Below, one piece after another: positions 14,119-22,703 of a stretch of DNA of 64,000 bases. The position numbers and the translations under genes are program-made. The notes beneath the pieces were generated by a model. It searched no databases. It saw nothing but the letters and a program-made list of their open reading frames with translations, and was not told the origin of the DNA. Numbering within the stretch: the first letter of the stretch is position 1; every line of letters starts with the position of its first letter. The DNA lies in the NCBI GenBank assembly GCA_008933995.1, contig WARS01000047.1, positions 1,736,001 to 1,800,000 of the forward strand, written 5' to 3'. The stretch is from Datnioides undecimradiatus (lineage: Eukaryota; Chordata; Actinopteri; Lobotiformes; Datnioididae).

Positions 14119-17100
14119 TGTCTGAGCTGTGCATAGTCTGTTGTTCAGAGAGCCCCACCCTCCCTCAGCCCTAATCAGATTGTTTTCAACTGGACTCATG
14201 GGGTCTGCGGCTCCATCTCTCCAGAGATTCCTCCACACAGTTTGTCCTTTATTCGCACAGGATGTTTTCTCCATGCGAGCCAGCTCTGCTTTGGTCTCTC
14301 AAGCGATAACGTTTTGGGTTTTTTTTTTCCTTTTGTCCCAAATTTTGCTGAATAATGAGGAGGCACTGCCTTTCTGTGAATAATGGAAGTGACCTGTTTG
14401 ATTTCTCTGGCTGTGTTTATCCAGTGTGCCGCTACGCCTGCCACAGAAAGTGCTGCCAGAAGACGACCACCAAATGCAGTAAGAAGGTGAGTCGGCCATA
14501 TTGACCACCCGCACAATAATGTCCCATGAGCAGTGTAATGATGTTCTCAGAAGACTTGGAGTGGTGTTGTTATTGTACACAACATGCCTGTGTGTTAAAC
14601 AGAGTACATCATGTTTGTGTGTGTGGACAGTTTGATCCGGAGCTTTCCTCCAGGCAGTTTGGAGTGGAGGTATCTCGTCTGACTAATGACGAGCGGGCAG
14701 TGCCCCTGGTAGTGGAGAAGCTCATCAACTACATCGAGATGCACGGCCTCTACACCGAGGGAATATACCGAAAATCTGGCTCCACCAACAAAATTAAAGA
14801 ACTGAAGCAGGGACTCGACACAGGTGACTTTTGTCATGGACTGCAGCTCTTACAGGTGGGAAATAATGATTAAATGTGTTTACTAAGTGTCTAAGTTTCT
14901 CCCGGTGACCACACAGATGTGGACAGCATGAATCTGGACGACTACAACATCCATGTTATTGCCAGCGTTTTTAAACAGTGGCTGAGAGATCTGCCTAATC
15001 CACTGATGACATTTGAGCTGTATGAGGAGTTCATACGTGCCATGGGTAAGTGAGTCTCTGCGTTCCACTCCATGATGATTGAAATGACTGTGAAATGAAC
15101 AGCAAACGGTGATTTGTCTTGTGGAAATGTCTCCCCCCAGGTCTGCAGGATAAAAAGGAAATGATCAGAGGGGTGTACTCTGTTATCGACCAGCTGAGCA
15201 GAACGCACCTGAATACCCTGGAACGCCTCATTTTTCATCTTGTCAGGTAATGAAAAATACCTGTTTTTATGTTAATCTTAGACTCAGATTAATACATGAA
15301 AGTGCTGTGTTTCCTTCCTGTTCTAATGCTGATTTCATGCTTTCAGGATCGCCTTGCAAGAGGAGACAAACCGCATGTCAGCAAACGCCTTGGCTATAGT
15401 TTTTGCTCCCTGTATCCTGCGCTGTCCTGACACCATTGATCCACTGCAGAGTGTCCAAGACATCAGCAAGACGACAGCGTAAGAATATGCTTCATGTCTG
15501 TCAAAGGAATTATGCGCCCGAGGCCGTGTCAGCGGTTCACAGAGTGTGGAGCGGACCCCCTCTCCACACAGGGCTCAGAAGCATCTCAGTGGGGGGGCCA
15601 CGCATGAAGATGGAGAAAAATCTGGGTTGAGGTTAAATTAATCTGTTTCATGTGTGGATATATTAATGGATCCAAGTCAACAAGAGTTATTCAGACACAG
15701 GAAGCACAATTTTATGACCCCGAAGAGCAAACACACAGTTAAAACTAAAGTCAACTCAAGTTTTTCTCATCATAGCAGAGCAGCTTTGTGTTCTTCATCT
15801 CTAAAATCTCAGAATGTAATTTACTTCACAGTATTATTCAAATTATGTTTCATGTTGCATCCTTTTCTGCTGATTGCCCCAGTAATGGCTGATAAGTGAA
15901 TGGGAAGGGAAGTGCATGAAGTGTCCAAAGGTTTGACAAAAAATTGCAAATGGAAAACACAGGGATCAAACTGTACTATATGAATCAAACTGTGGAGAAA
16001 CAGTTTGTTTTTATTAAAATGATCTCATCATTTTGCTGTCTCGTTGTCCCTGCACAGGTGTGTAGAACTGATCATTTGTGAGCAGATGAATAAGTACAAA
16101 GTGCGGCTAAAGGACATCAGCAGCCTGGAGTTTGCTGAGAACAAAGCCAAGTGCAGACTGACCGTCATACGACGGTCAATGGTAAGTTGGAATAAAGTGG
16201 CTAACACGGCTACTCCCACTGTTATCAGATGAATCCTGTATTCACAGTGACTCATTGCTAAACCGACCTGACTGAGCCATCCAAAAAACACTCCTTCAGT
16301 GCTGTACCTTTCCTGATTTCCTCCTTTCTAGGCTGTGTTTCTCCTCACCGAATCCTCCCTAACCTGTCCTTTCCTTTACCCAGAAACCCGTACTAATAGC
16401 TGTTAGATTTATGAGCATAGCGCGCACTATGGTATGTATAAACACACCATGGATTGCACCCCCAAACCATCATCCAGTGGTGATGTTGTGGTACCAATCA
16501 CTGCATAGTCTCATCTCTTCAACATCTGTCGTCTCCATCCCTTAAAGCATGAGTCATCACTTCAGTTGGTCTCTGCTTCTGTTCCTTGCTTTGTTTCTTG
16601 TTGTGTTTTTGTATCCGCCTCTCGTGGGTGAAACTAAAAGACGTAATGCAATCATGCAATTGCTTTCAATTAGATTTACATTATGCTGCATCAAGTATGG
16701 AACATAAAGTACAAAGATTCATTTTTCAGCATATTCTGTGGCTAAGTTGGATAAAGAAATTAAACATTATTACATTATTTACATTATTTTCCTCATTACT
16801 TTCTGTAAAGTGATTATAATATATAAGCAGGCTAATTAACCCTTGAAGGAATCATTTCCCCAGAAAATATCATATTAATATCACACAACAGTGATATTGA
16901 TACTAAAAGCTTGTGAGAGAGGATTCCTACTGTAGCATGTACAACATTTGCCACTGAGCTAGAAGGAACCTTGAATCTTACCTTTATGATACTCACTGAT
17001 TCCTCTTCTTCTTGCTTCTCACTTTTGTTCTAAGCAGCCAAATGCAGCTAGAAAGGTAAAGTTTGTTTATTATTGTGCTGCATCTGTGTTGGGGTTTGTT

Positions 17101-18412
17101 GTCATTTAATGTTGCTGGATCATTTTTAAACTTTTGGTCATTGCATGTACAAGTGAGTAGCTGCTTGTTAAAGTGGTGACATGTGCTGTATGTGACGGCA
17201 TGACTGTTTCCAGTTTAGTGTTAGCAGGCTCCTTTTTTATGGAGCGCAAATTTAAGATACGTGAGAAGGCAACATCTGCTCTGTATGTCTCCCAGGGAAA
17301 AGGCCATGTACAGCGACTGAGCTACCACACGCCTTCGCCTCCTGTTAGTCCGCGACTGCCATCCGTGGCTGACGTTGTGATGGAGGAAAGTGGTGATGAT
17401 GGCGGAGCGAACTCACTTGCTGAAATCTCCGATCATCAGCAGGCCGCCATGCAGCAGGAAGAGAGAGTGCTGACAGAGCAAATTGAGAGCCTACAGAAAG
17501 AGAAGTAAACACCATCAATACACTTAAAGTGCTTTGAAAATGTCACATGATCTGTAAAGAAAGACCTCAGAATGAACTGAATTCACTAAAATAACTGTGC
17601 CGATTTGCTGTTACCCTTACCTTCGGCTGTCTCATCATATGTGCTCAGTTGCTGTGTTAATCTGTTTGCCTCTGCAGAGAGGAGTTGACTTTTGAGATGC
17701 TGACTCTGGAGCCACGAGCATCAGACGATGAGACCCTGGAGTCAGAGGCTTCTATCGGTACCGCTGACAGCTCTGAAAACCTGAATGTGGACTCTGAGGG
17801 AACCATCTCAGACTTTTCTGGTATACCATCGCTGCAGGAAATCATAACTCACCTTTTTATGTGTTCATGTATAATTGGACAGAAAAGATGAAAATTCAGG
17901 ACATGTTTTGGCCTTCCTTTGCAGAGAGAGGTCCAGTGGTGACTTCCCCCTGGCCACGGAGATCAGATGGAAAAAGCCCCCGACGCCACGCTCTCCGCCG
18001 GCAGCCTGAGTCTCTGGACTCCGTGGACTCTTGCTCCAGTGTTTCGTCATACTCCTCCTCATCACACTACCACCCATCTTCCTCTTCCTCTGCTGCCACC
18101 ACCCGCCGCTTTCGTTTCCATGCAAAGTCTCCACCCATAGGCTCTGGTCCCACCCAGACCATGAACACACCTCCAGCTTCCCGATCCGACAGCATTGACA
18201 GTAGCCCTACAGGGGATCAGGATGGCGCCTATGACGAAAGGCCACAGTTTACAAGCCGAGGCACCTTCAATCCAGAGAGGGGCAAACAGAAACTTAAGGG
18301 GGCCAAGCACTCAACCTTGAGGCACTCCAGAGAAGGCGATGGCCACGGCAGGGACCCTCCAGACATACCACAGCAGCTGGTTTTGTATGGTAGTAATGAA
18401 TTCATGGTATGA
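73..18412 (+). CDS. myo9a: Unconventional myosin-IXa, 5'-truncated by window edge
   Basis: Class IX myosin: a single-headed, actin-based motor whose tail carries a RhoGAP domain that switches off Rho. Constitutive coding exons: 73-112, 212-334, 1499-1579, 1786-1896, 4779-4901, 5859-6008, 6436-6752, 7225-8991, 9308-9407, 9607-9822, 10698-10795, 10938-11068, 11185-11408, 11763-11879, 12488-12676, 12845-12892, 13054-13165, 14425-14486, 14631-14823, 14917-15045, 15141-15246, 15347-15478, 16058-16181, 17296-17504, 17678-17820, 17925-18412. All junctions are GT-AG and phase-compatible; the sum is about 1843 residues plus a stop at 18410-18412. Domain order is motor end, IQ motifs, long tail, C1, RhoGAP, Ser-rich end. 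Motor, C1 and GAP segments match remembered vertebrate MYO9A nearly residue for residue, and linkage to BBS4 and SCAMP2 favours MYO9A over MYO9B. Fish can carry two MYO9A copies; which one this is cannot be told here. The start codon and most of the motor lie upstream of the window. Confidence 0.93.
335..1498 (+). other. myo9a intron, no further feature except (GT)n
   Basis: Intron between motor exons 212-334 and 1499-1579. Apart from a (GT)n tract at 1141-1167 I see no exon-like segment with matching splice sites and no known repeat. Confidence 0.7.
1141..1167. repeat. (GT)n microsatellite
   Basis: Perfect dinucleotide run in a myo9a intron. Confidence 0.95.
1897..4778 (+). other. Large myo9a intron (2.9 kb)
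   Basis: Intron between the relay/SH1 exon and the converter exon. It contains a T-rich TTTTG-type stretch near 3105-3138. No coding segment with phase-compatible splice signals and no recognisable transposon was found on either strand. Confidence 0.65.
4902..5858 (+). other. myo9a intron (0.96 kb)
   Basis: AT-rich intron between the converter exon and the first IQ exon. I see nothing in it beyond a short GT-rich run near 5756-5770. Confidence 0.65.
5859..6752 (+). CDS. myo9a: myo9a exons: lever arm with about six IQ motifs
   Basis: Two exons (5859-6008 and 6436-6752) encode the neck that binds calmodulin-type light chains. Recognisable IQ-like cores are [72 protein letters not shown] and [15 protein letters not shown], so about six copies. 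An acidic run of seven Glu followed by Asp splits the second IQ from the third; that insert is a local oddity and may be lineage-specific. The second exon ends in phase 2, matching the first base of the next exon at 7225. Confidence 0.92.
7225..8991 (+). CDS. myo9a: myo9a large tail exon (low complexity, coiled coil)
   Basis: A single 1767-base exon, the largest in the window. It starts with a charged helix following the IQ region ([19 protein letters not shown]). The conserved [20 protein letters not shown] block, a MYO9A hallmark from memory, lies near 7590-7650. Long Ser/Pro/Thr-rich, probably disordered stretches follow, then a Gln/Glu-rich predicted coiled coil at about 8395-8605 ([20 protein letters not shown] and onward). 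The exon end is at 8991 because GTGAGT follows and two bases of a split Lys codon carry into exon 9308-9407; reading on would meet a stop at 8993-8995. No enzymatic motif is seen. The region is likely a phosphorylation-rich linker. Confidence 0.9.
9308..12892 (+). CDS. myo9a: myo9a mid-tail exons between coiled coil and C1 domain
   Basis: Eight exons (9308-9407, 9607-9822, 10698-10795, 10938-11068, 11185-11408, 11763-11879, 12488-12676, 12845-12892). Recognisable conserved blocks are [68 protein letters not shown], and a compact folded-looking segment ([20 protein letters not shown] to [13 protein letters not shown]) that precedes the C1 finger in myosin IX tails. A Lys/Arg-rich run ([13 protein letters not shown]) at 12845-12892 could act as a basic targeting or membrane-binding patch; that is inference. 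Two acceptors here are NAGNAG tandems (11181-11187 and 12838-12844). Confidence 0.88.
9823..10697 (+). other. myo9a intron (0.87 kb)
   Basis: Intron between exons 9607-9822 and 10698-10795. I see no additional exon, repeat or RNA gene. Confidence 0.6.
13054..14486 (+). CDS. myo9a: myo9a C1 (phorbol-ester/DAG type) zinc finger
   Basis: Two exons (13054-13165 and 14425-14486) encode one C1 domain. The full metal-ligand pattern is present: His, 12 residues, CysX2Cys (CEFC), then CysX2Cys (CKLC), four residues, His, X2, Cys, seven residues, Cys. No ligand is missing. Adjacent text reads [20 protein letters not shown]. In myosin IX the C1 domain sits directly before RhoGAP and is generally treated as atypical for lipid binding; this is family knowledge, not visible here. 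The 1.26 kb intron between the exons holds an (AC)n microsatellite. Confidence 0.93.
13166..14424 (+). other. myo9a intron splitting the C1 domain
   Basis: This 1.26 kb intron carries a poly-C run near 13470 and an (AC)n microsatellite at 14083-14116. No extra exon was found. Confidence 0.65.
14083..14116. repeat. (AC)n microsatellite
   Basis: Perfect run of about 17 AC units in the intron that splits the C1 domain. Confidence 0.95.
14631..16181 (+). CDS. myo9a: myo9a RhoGAP domain
   Basis: Five exons (14631-14823, 14917-15045, 15141-15246, 15347-15478, 16058-16181) encode a complete RhoGAP domain, which stimulates GTP hydrolysis by Rho-family GTPases, mainly RhoA in myosin IX. The arginine finger is present in [12 protein letters not shown] (about 14760-14790). 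Later signatures include [20 protein letters not shown] and [20 protein letters not shown], the second being the conserved Asn-containing helix. All catalytic landmarks are intact, so the GAP is predicted active. The domain ends around [15 protein letters not shown], followed by a basic stretch (RLTVIRRSM) and a segment with candidate alternative exons. Confidence 0.93.
16384..16431 (+). CDS. myo9a: Candidate alternative in-frame exon of myo9a (16 codons)
   Basis: A 48-base open segment is bounded by a strong acceptor (pyrimidine-rich tract ending TTTACCCAG) and a donor (GTATGT). It reads [16 protein letters not shown] in phase 0. The preceding exon (ends 16181) and the following one (starts 17296) join in phase 0 with or without it, so inclusion leaves the frame unchanged. 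It would add a hydrophobic and basic segment just after the RhoGAP domain. The conserved look and clean signals favour a real cassette exon, but there is no transcript evidence here. Confidence 0.6.
17038..17055 (+). CDS. myo9a: Candidate 18-base microexon of myo9a
   Basis: A six-codon open segment (PNAARK) lies between a pyrimidine-rich acceptor ending TAAGCAG and a GTAAAG donor. Its length is a multiple of three and it fits phase 0 between exons 16058-16181 and 17296-17504, directly after the other optional exon. Microexons of this size are often neuron-enriched in vertebrates. The short length means the signals could arise by chance. Confidence 0.4.
17296..18412 (+). CDS. myo9a: myo9a C-terminal exons and stop
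   Basis: Exons 17296-17504, 17678-17820 and 17925-18412 (phases 2, 1, then stop). They encode a short predicted coiled coil ([20 protein letters not shown] and the following LQKEK), the conserved acidic block [20 protein letters not shown], and a Ser/Pro/Arg-rich, probably disordered tail. The protein ends in NEFMV, whose last three residues (Phe-Met-Val) fit a class II PDZ-binding pattern. The stop at 18410-18412 agrees with the expected family end. Confidence 0.9.
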
Positions 18413-18817
18413 AGGATGCTGGGACACCAAAGCACTCCCTACTTAACTCCCTGATTTGCCTATACATTCTCAATGGGAGAAAAAGCGATGGTGACTGATC
18501 TCCATTTCTCAAAGCACTCTTGCTTAGCCTTTCTTTGTCAAAGTCTGCAAAGTGTCCCCAAGTGCCGTGTACAGTGTTTCCACCCCGAAAAGGGGGCAGT
18601 ATTTGACAGAGGGACAGCAATCAGTGGAAGAGCTCCTCTTCTGTGGATGAAACTGCCGCCCATGCTCTCACAGTGCCTTGGCAGCTCTTTACTCAGCGCC
18701 AAGAGGAGGACGCACTGAGCAGGAGGACAGGGAAAAGGGAATGTTGGAATATGCAGAAGACCACTCAGCATCAGGGAACGTTAGAGAGCTGGAAAGCTGA
18801 AGCTGTGTACTACAGTA

Positions 18818-18823
18818 AATAAA
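18818..18823 (+). terminator. AATAAA polyadenylation signal, first after myo9a stop
   Basis: Canonical hexamer 406 bases after the myo9a stop. A second hexamer follows at 18968-18973. Either could define a short 3' UTR; a longer one is possible. Confidence 0.5.
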
Positions 18824-18967
18824 GAACAAATCAGGCAACATCAGGCGTCACGGATGTTAAAGTGAACTTGAAGCTCACATTTATTAGCTGCTTTATGAGT
18901 TTACAGTTCATAACAATCAGTGTAAGCAGCTGTTGCTCTGTTATTACAAATTTATTTTCCCTTATTT

Positions 18968-18973
18968 AATAAA
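18968..18973 (+). terminator. AATAAA polyadenylation signal, second after myo9a stop
   Basis: Canonical hexamer within a T/A-rich stretch followed by TTTTATTG. An alternative end of the myo9a mRNA. Confidence 0.45.
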
Positions 18974-19135
18974 TTTTATTGTTACAGAAATTCTTTATAG
19001 CATATAATATACAAGTATAAATACTGTACAAAGCCGGAACACCAGCCTCTGCTGGGTAGTTGAAGTCAAATATTTATCTTTTTTTTTTCAAGTATCTTGG
19101 ACAGAGATGTACGGATTTGGGCAGTGGATGACTCA

Positions 19136-19198
19136 TGTGTGAGTGAGTGAGTGTGGGTGTGTGAGTAAGTGAGTGAGAGAGAGAGAGAGAGAGAGAGT
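19136..19198. repeat. (GTGA)n / (GA)n compound microsatellite
   Basis: GTGA-type repeats pass into a pure GA run downstream of myo9a. Confidence 0.9.
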
Positions 19199-21845
19199 GC
19201 ATATGCGCATGCTCATGCACAACTCTGTGTGTCAGAAAGCGAAAACCACTTCATGTTTATTAAGTTCGTGCTGCTCTTTCCCCTCGCAAGGGAAATACCG
19301 CCATCAAAGGGACCAAGTTCAGCTGGTGTGTATTCCAGCCAAGGGGATCCCAGCTCTGTAAAGAATGTTGGATGTGTATAAATCCCTGCATTCACTGCTT
19401 AACAGCCATACAACAATTGTAATGTACAGTACAGTTCATATGTACAGTATAATGAACAAATGCCATTCTATTCTTGAAATCTATTGTTACACCCCCCCTT
19501 CCCAAACCCATCCCTACTTCCTGTCTCTAAAGTGTTTGCTCAATAGCAACCAAGCAAAAACAAAATCAGAATGTCTTTTGTCTTTTTTATTCTAAATATT
19601 TGTTTTGTCATTTAAGAGTACACGAAACAGAGTATTTCCTACTATGTACGTGTATAATATGTACGGTAGATGGCAGTTGGCCCGGTTCAAAATCCACCAA
19701 ACTCCTTTGACAAATACTGTAATTTTACCTGGTGGCACAGGAGTGTTGGTGATTGACTCTTACATTGATCATGTAGTTTGTTTATGTTATTTTGTGACTT
19801 TGGTGAATTCACAGTAACCCTTTCAAATGCCAAATTCACACAATTGCACATACAAACTAACTGGTTGAGTCATAATTTTCCTTACAGATAAGACAACACT
19901 CTTTATCGATTCTGCTCACTCAGTGGTTTTGCTTCTTCAGTCTTACTTGGTCCACTATGACTAGTAGCTTACATTGGGTAATGTTAGCAAACTACACATT
20001 GGTGTATAGTTTAATCACTGTTTCGTAAAAGTTATTAGCTTCTCTTTCTAAGGAATCGTCCTCTAAATCTTCTTTACCTCAAGTACAGATAATTTGCTCT
20101 ATTCAAGTCAAGTTGCACTTTAAGCGACATAGTTTAGAATGATTTGTCAGTATTGTAGCAAATATTTACACAGGCCCTGATCTCATTTTGAAATCATTTC
20201 ATAATTTGATAACCATGGGTTTCATGTTACAGTGTTACTGCCTGAAATGATATGATATCATTGCTTCAGGGATCTTTTGTCTGCTTCAAGGAAATGAAAC
20301 AAGCCTTTAGTTCAGTCTCTTCCTCTATGGAAAACCAATCATTTAAAATCTGTTTTTGTGTATGTTGCCGGCCTTTCCTGCATTTGTTCACCCTTCAGGT
20401 GCTGCTTGTGTCCTGGAAAGTCATCCGGTCATTGAACTGAGATGAGCAGGAGTCACTCATCCCAGGAGTTACATCTCAAGCATTTTTATTGCCACAGAAC
20501 AAGGAGACGTTTTTCACCTCCAGTAAAGACAGAAATTGTCTTTGGAAATTAAATGTAATGAACACTCCCTGAGATACAGCTATTGAAACTCAGCTAACAC
20601 ATTATGAAGCCTAAGGAGAACAGGAACTGCTTATATTCATTTTATTCATGTTAAGTCTGCTTGCTTTATCAGTGTTGAATATCCCAGGCAAAGTGTCTAT
20701 CCATAAGTAAAAGCACATGACAATATGTACTGGCTACCAGGGGCACAAGGGTGAAATGTAAATGTAACAAGGCGTATTAGCAACCTTAAAGGGGGTCAGT
20801 GAAACGTTTAAGTTCTCCACCTATGAACATGAAAGGGTTTACAGTTAATAAGAGTGTTAGAAACAGTGGATCTTATTACCTGAAGATCCTTAAACACTTA
20901 AGTTAATGTAGTTTCTTTGCTGCAGTGTTATAATGAAGTCAGAAGCTGTTTTAAATCATTTCTCAGCCTGATTATGGTGCAGGATCATATCTTCTTGCTA
21001 TGCAAACATGAACCTGCAGACAGCTTGGTTGGGAGTGTGTAGTAGTGTTTTAGGTATAAAAGACAACCACAGGCATTGGTATTAGCATCAAAATATACTG
21101 TGCTACTTTTAATGTAGAATCACCAGCTGAATTATAATTTGTGATGCACATATCTCTTTAATATTGCAGTTGCTAGAGGTTGATCTGATTTTTCCAATTA
21201 ACTGCCGGGTGGCTTAACCCATAATTTAATAATTTATTAGTTGGTTTTCATGTTATACAAAATAATCAATATCTACAATGTAACTAAGTGTAAAGCCTCC
21301 AAATAAATGCAGTGGGGGCTAAAAGTACAATATTTTTAATCCCAAATTTAGCAGAGTAGAAATTGAAATCCTCGACCTAAGTACAAGTGGCTCAAAATGG
21401 TACGAAACGAGACTAAATGATCCCAGTAATATTCCAAAACAGGGCATAAGCAGGTGCATGAGGTTAGAGTGGTAAACGATAGAACATAATGAATAAATGA
21501 AATTCAAATCAATGAAAGAAATCAATGTATAACTGGACTGGCTTAATATATACGATGCCCAAATTCCTTGTTAACTCAGGTGTGACGTTTCCCACAATTC
21601 TGACGGCACCTAAAGGCAACTCAAACGCCTTAAGGAGCAGACTCCGGTTTGAAACAGAGCTCACTTTATGCGTTTACCACAACAGACTGTGTCTCATTTG
21701 AAGACAGACGCAAAGTGGACTGACTTCAGACTGTCACGAGAACCGCACATTTGAAACCAATTGACATTATTTCTAAAAATAAAGTCTAATTGATTAGAAA
21801 TGACTCCGGCACAGCCTCTGTTGACTCAGGCCACCTTTCGACCGA

Positions 21846-21855
21846 CGCATGCGCA
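21846..21855 (+). promoter_or_regulatory. NRF1-like site in scamp2 promoter region
   Basis: CGCATGCGCA, about 105 bases upstream of the scamp2 ATG, matches the palindromic NRF1 core (GCGCATGCGC) except at an edge. It sits in the only GC-rich patch of this interval, as expected for a housekeeping-type promoter without a TATA box. Binding is inference. Confidence 0.5.
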
Positions 21856-21960
21856 GAAGCTCAGATTCGGAGAAGCACCATCAGGAGGAGTTGTCGCCGC
21901 CACCGGGGATACCGGAGCTGTCGTGTTGTTTATCTCACACAAGATAAACTTCTCTCCACA

Positions 21961-22664
21961 ATGTCGGGATTTGACAGCAACCCCTTCGTCAACCCAGTAG
22001 ACGTAAATCCTTTCCAGGTAAGACTGTTGTCTGCGTGTGAACCGAGGGTTTTTTTTTGTTGTTGTTCGAGTGTTTTTCGTGTCAAGTGCGGACTGAAAGA
22101 GATACGCTGCAACAAAAACCTGTTTGGTTGGTTGCTGGGTTTGGCCTCAGCATTTCCTGGGTGAGAATCGCCACTATTATTAAAGTATGACACGTTGCAG
22201 TCCAGTTATATGCTATTTACAAAGAATATCTGGAAGAAACGGTGTATTTACGCCGCACGCGGGCTCTTAACTCACCTGCGCAGGTAAGCGGAGCCACGAG
22301 CAGGTGCCTGCTGTTATCCAGCCATGACTCCCCTTCAACACGCCATTGGTGGAAACCAAAAGGCAGATTCTGTGGGATTCCGTGGCGCACTTTGCATTTA
22401 TGAAGGATCCTTCTCAAGCGATGAGTATTTGTCTTCAAGCGTAATGATCACATCCCAGTGTTTTCTGATCTAATAGCCCTAGGAGGTAACAGTTGCATTT
22501 AAACATGTGATTTCACTCATGGCATATTTGGCTAGCGCGTTTTGCTTGATCACGACTAAGAAATTGTGTTTTCACTGAGAAAAAAGGAGTCCAGGGCAAA
22601 GAGGCTATAAATAGTTAATGTGGCGTGTCTTCCCGGACTGGTTGGGGCTGACTGGGTCACTGCT

Positions 22665-22703
<39 letters not shown>

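Larger units (their letters stand above)
18413..21960 (+). other. myo9a 3' UTR and intergenic region up to scamp2
   Basis: No convincing coding segment. AATAAA polyadenylation signals lie at 18818-18823 and 18968-18973, and another at 21302-21307 that would suit a long 3' UTR. A GTGA/GA microsatellite is at 19136-19198. The last 200 bases become GC-richer and form the scamp2 promoter and 5' UTR. The true 3' end of myo9a cannot be fixed from sequence alone. Confidence 0.6.

Noticed and set aside
21790-21960. In-frame upstream extension of scamp2
   Set aside because: The open frame has no ATG before 21961 and the added residues do not resemble SCAMP N-termini; MSGFDSNPF matches the family start.
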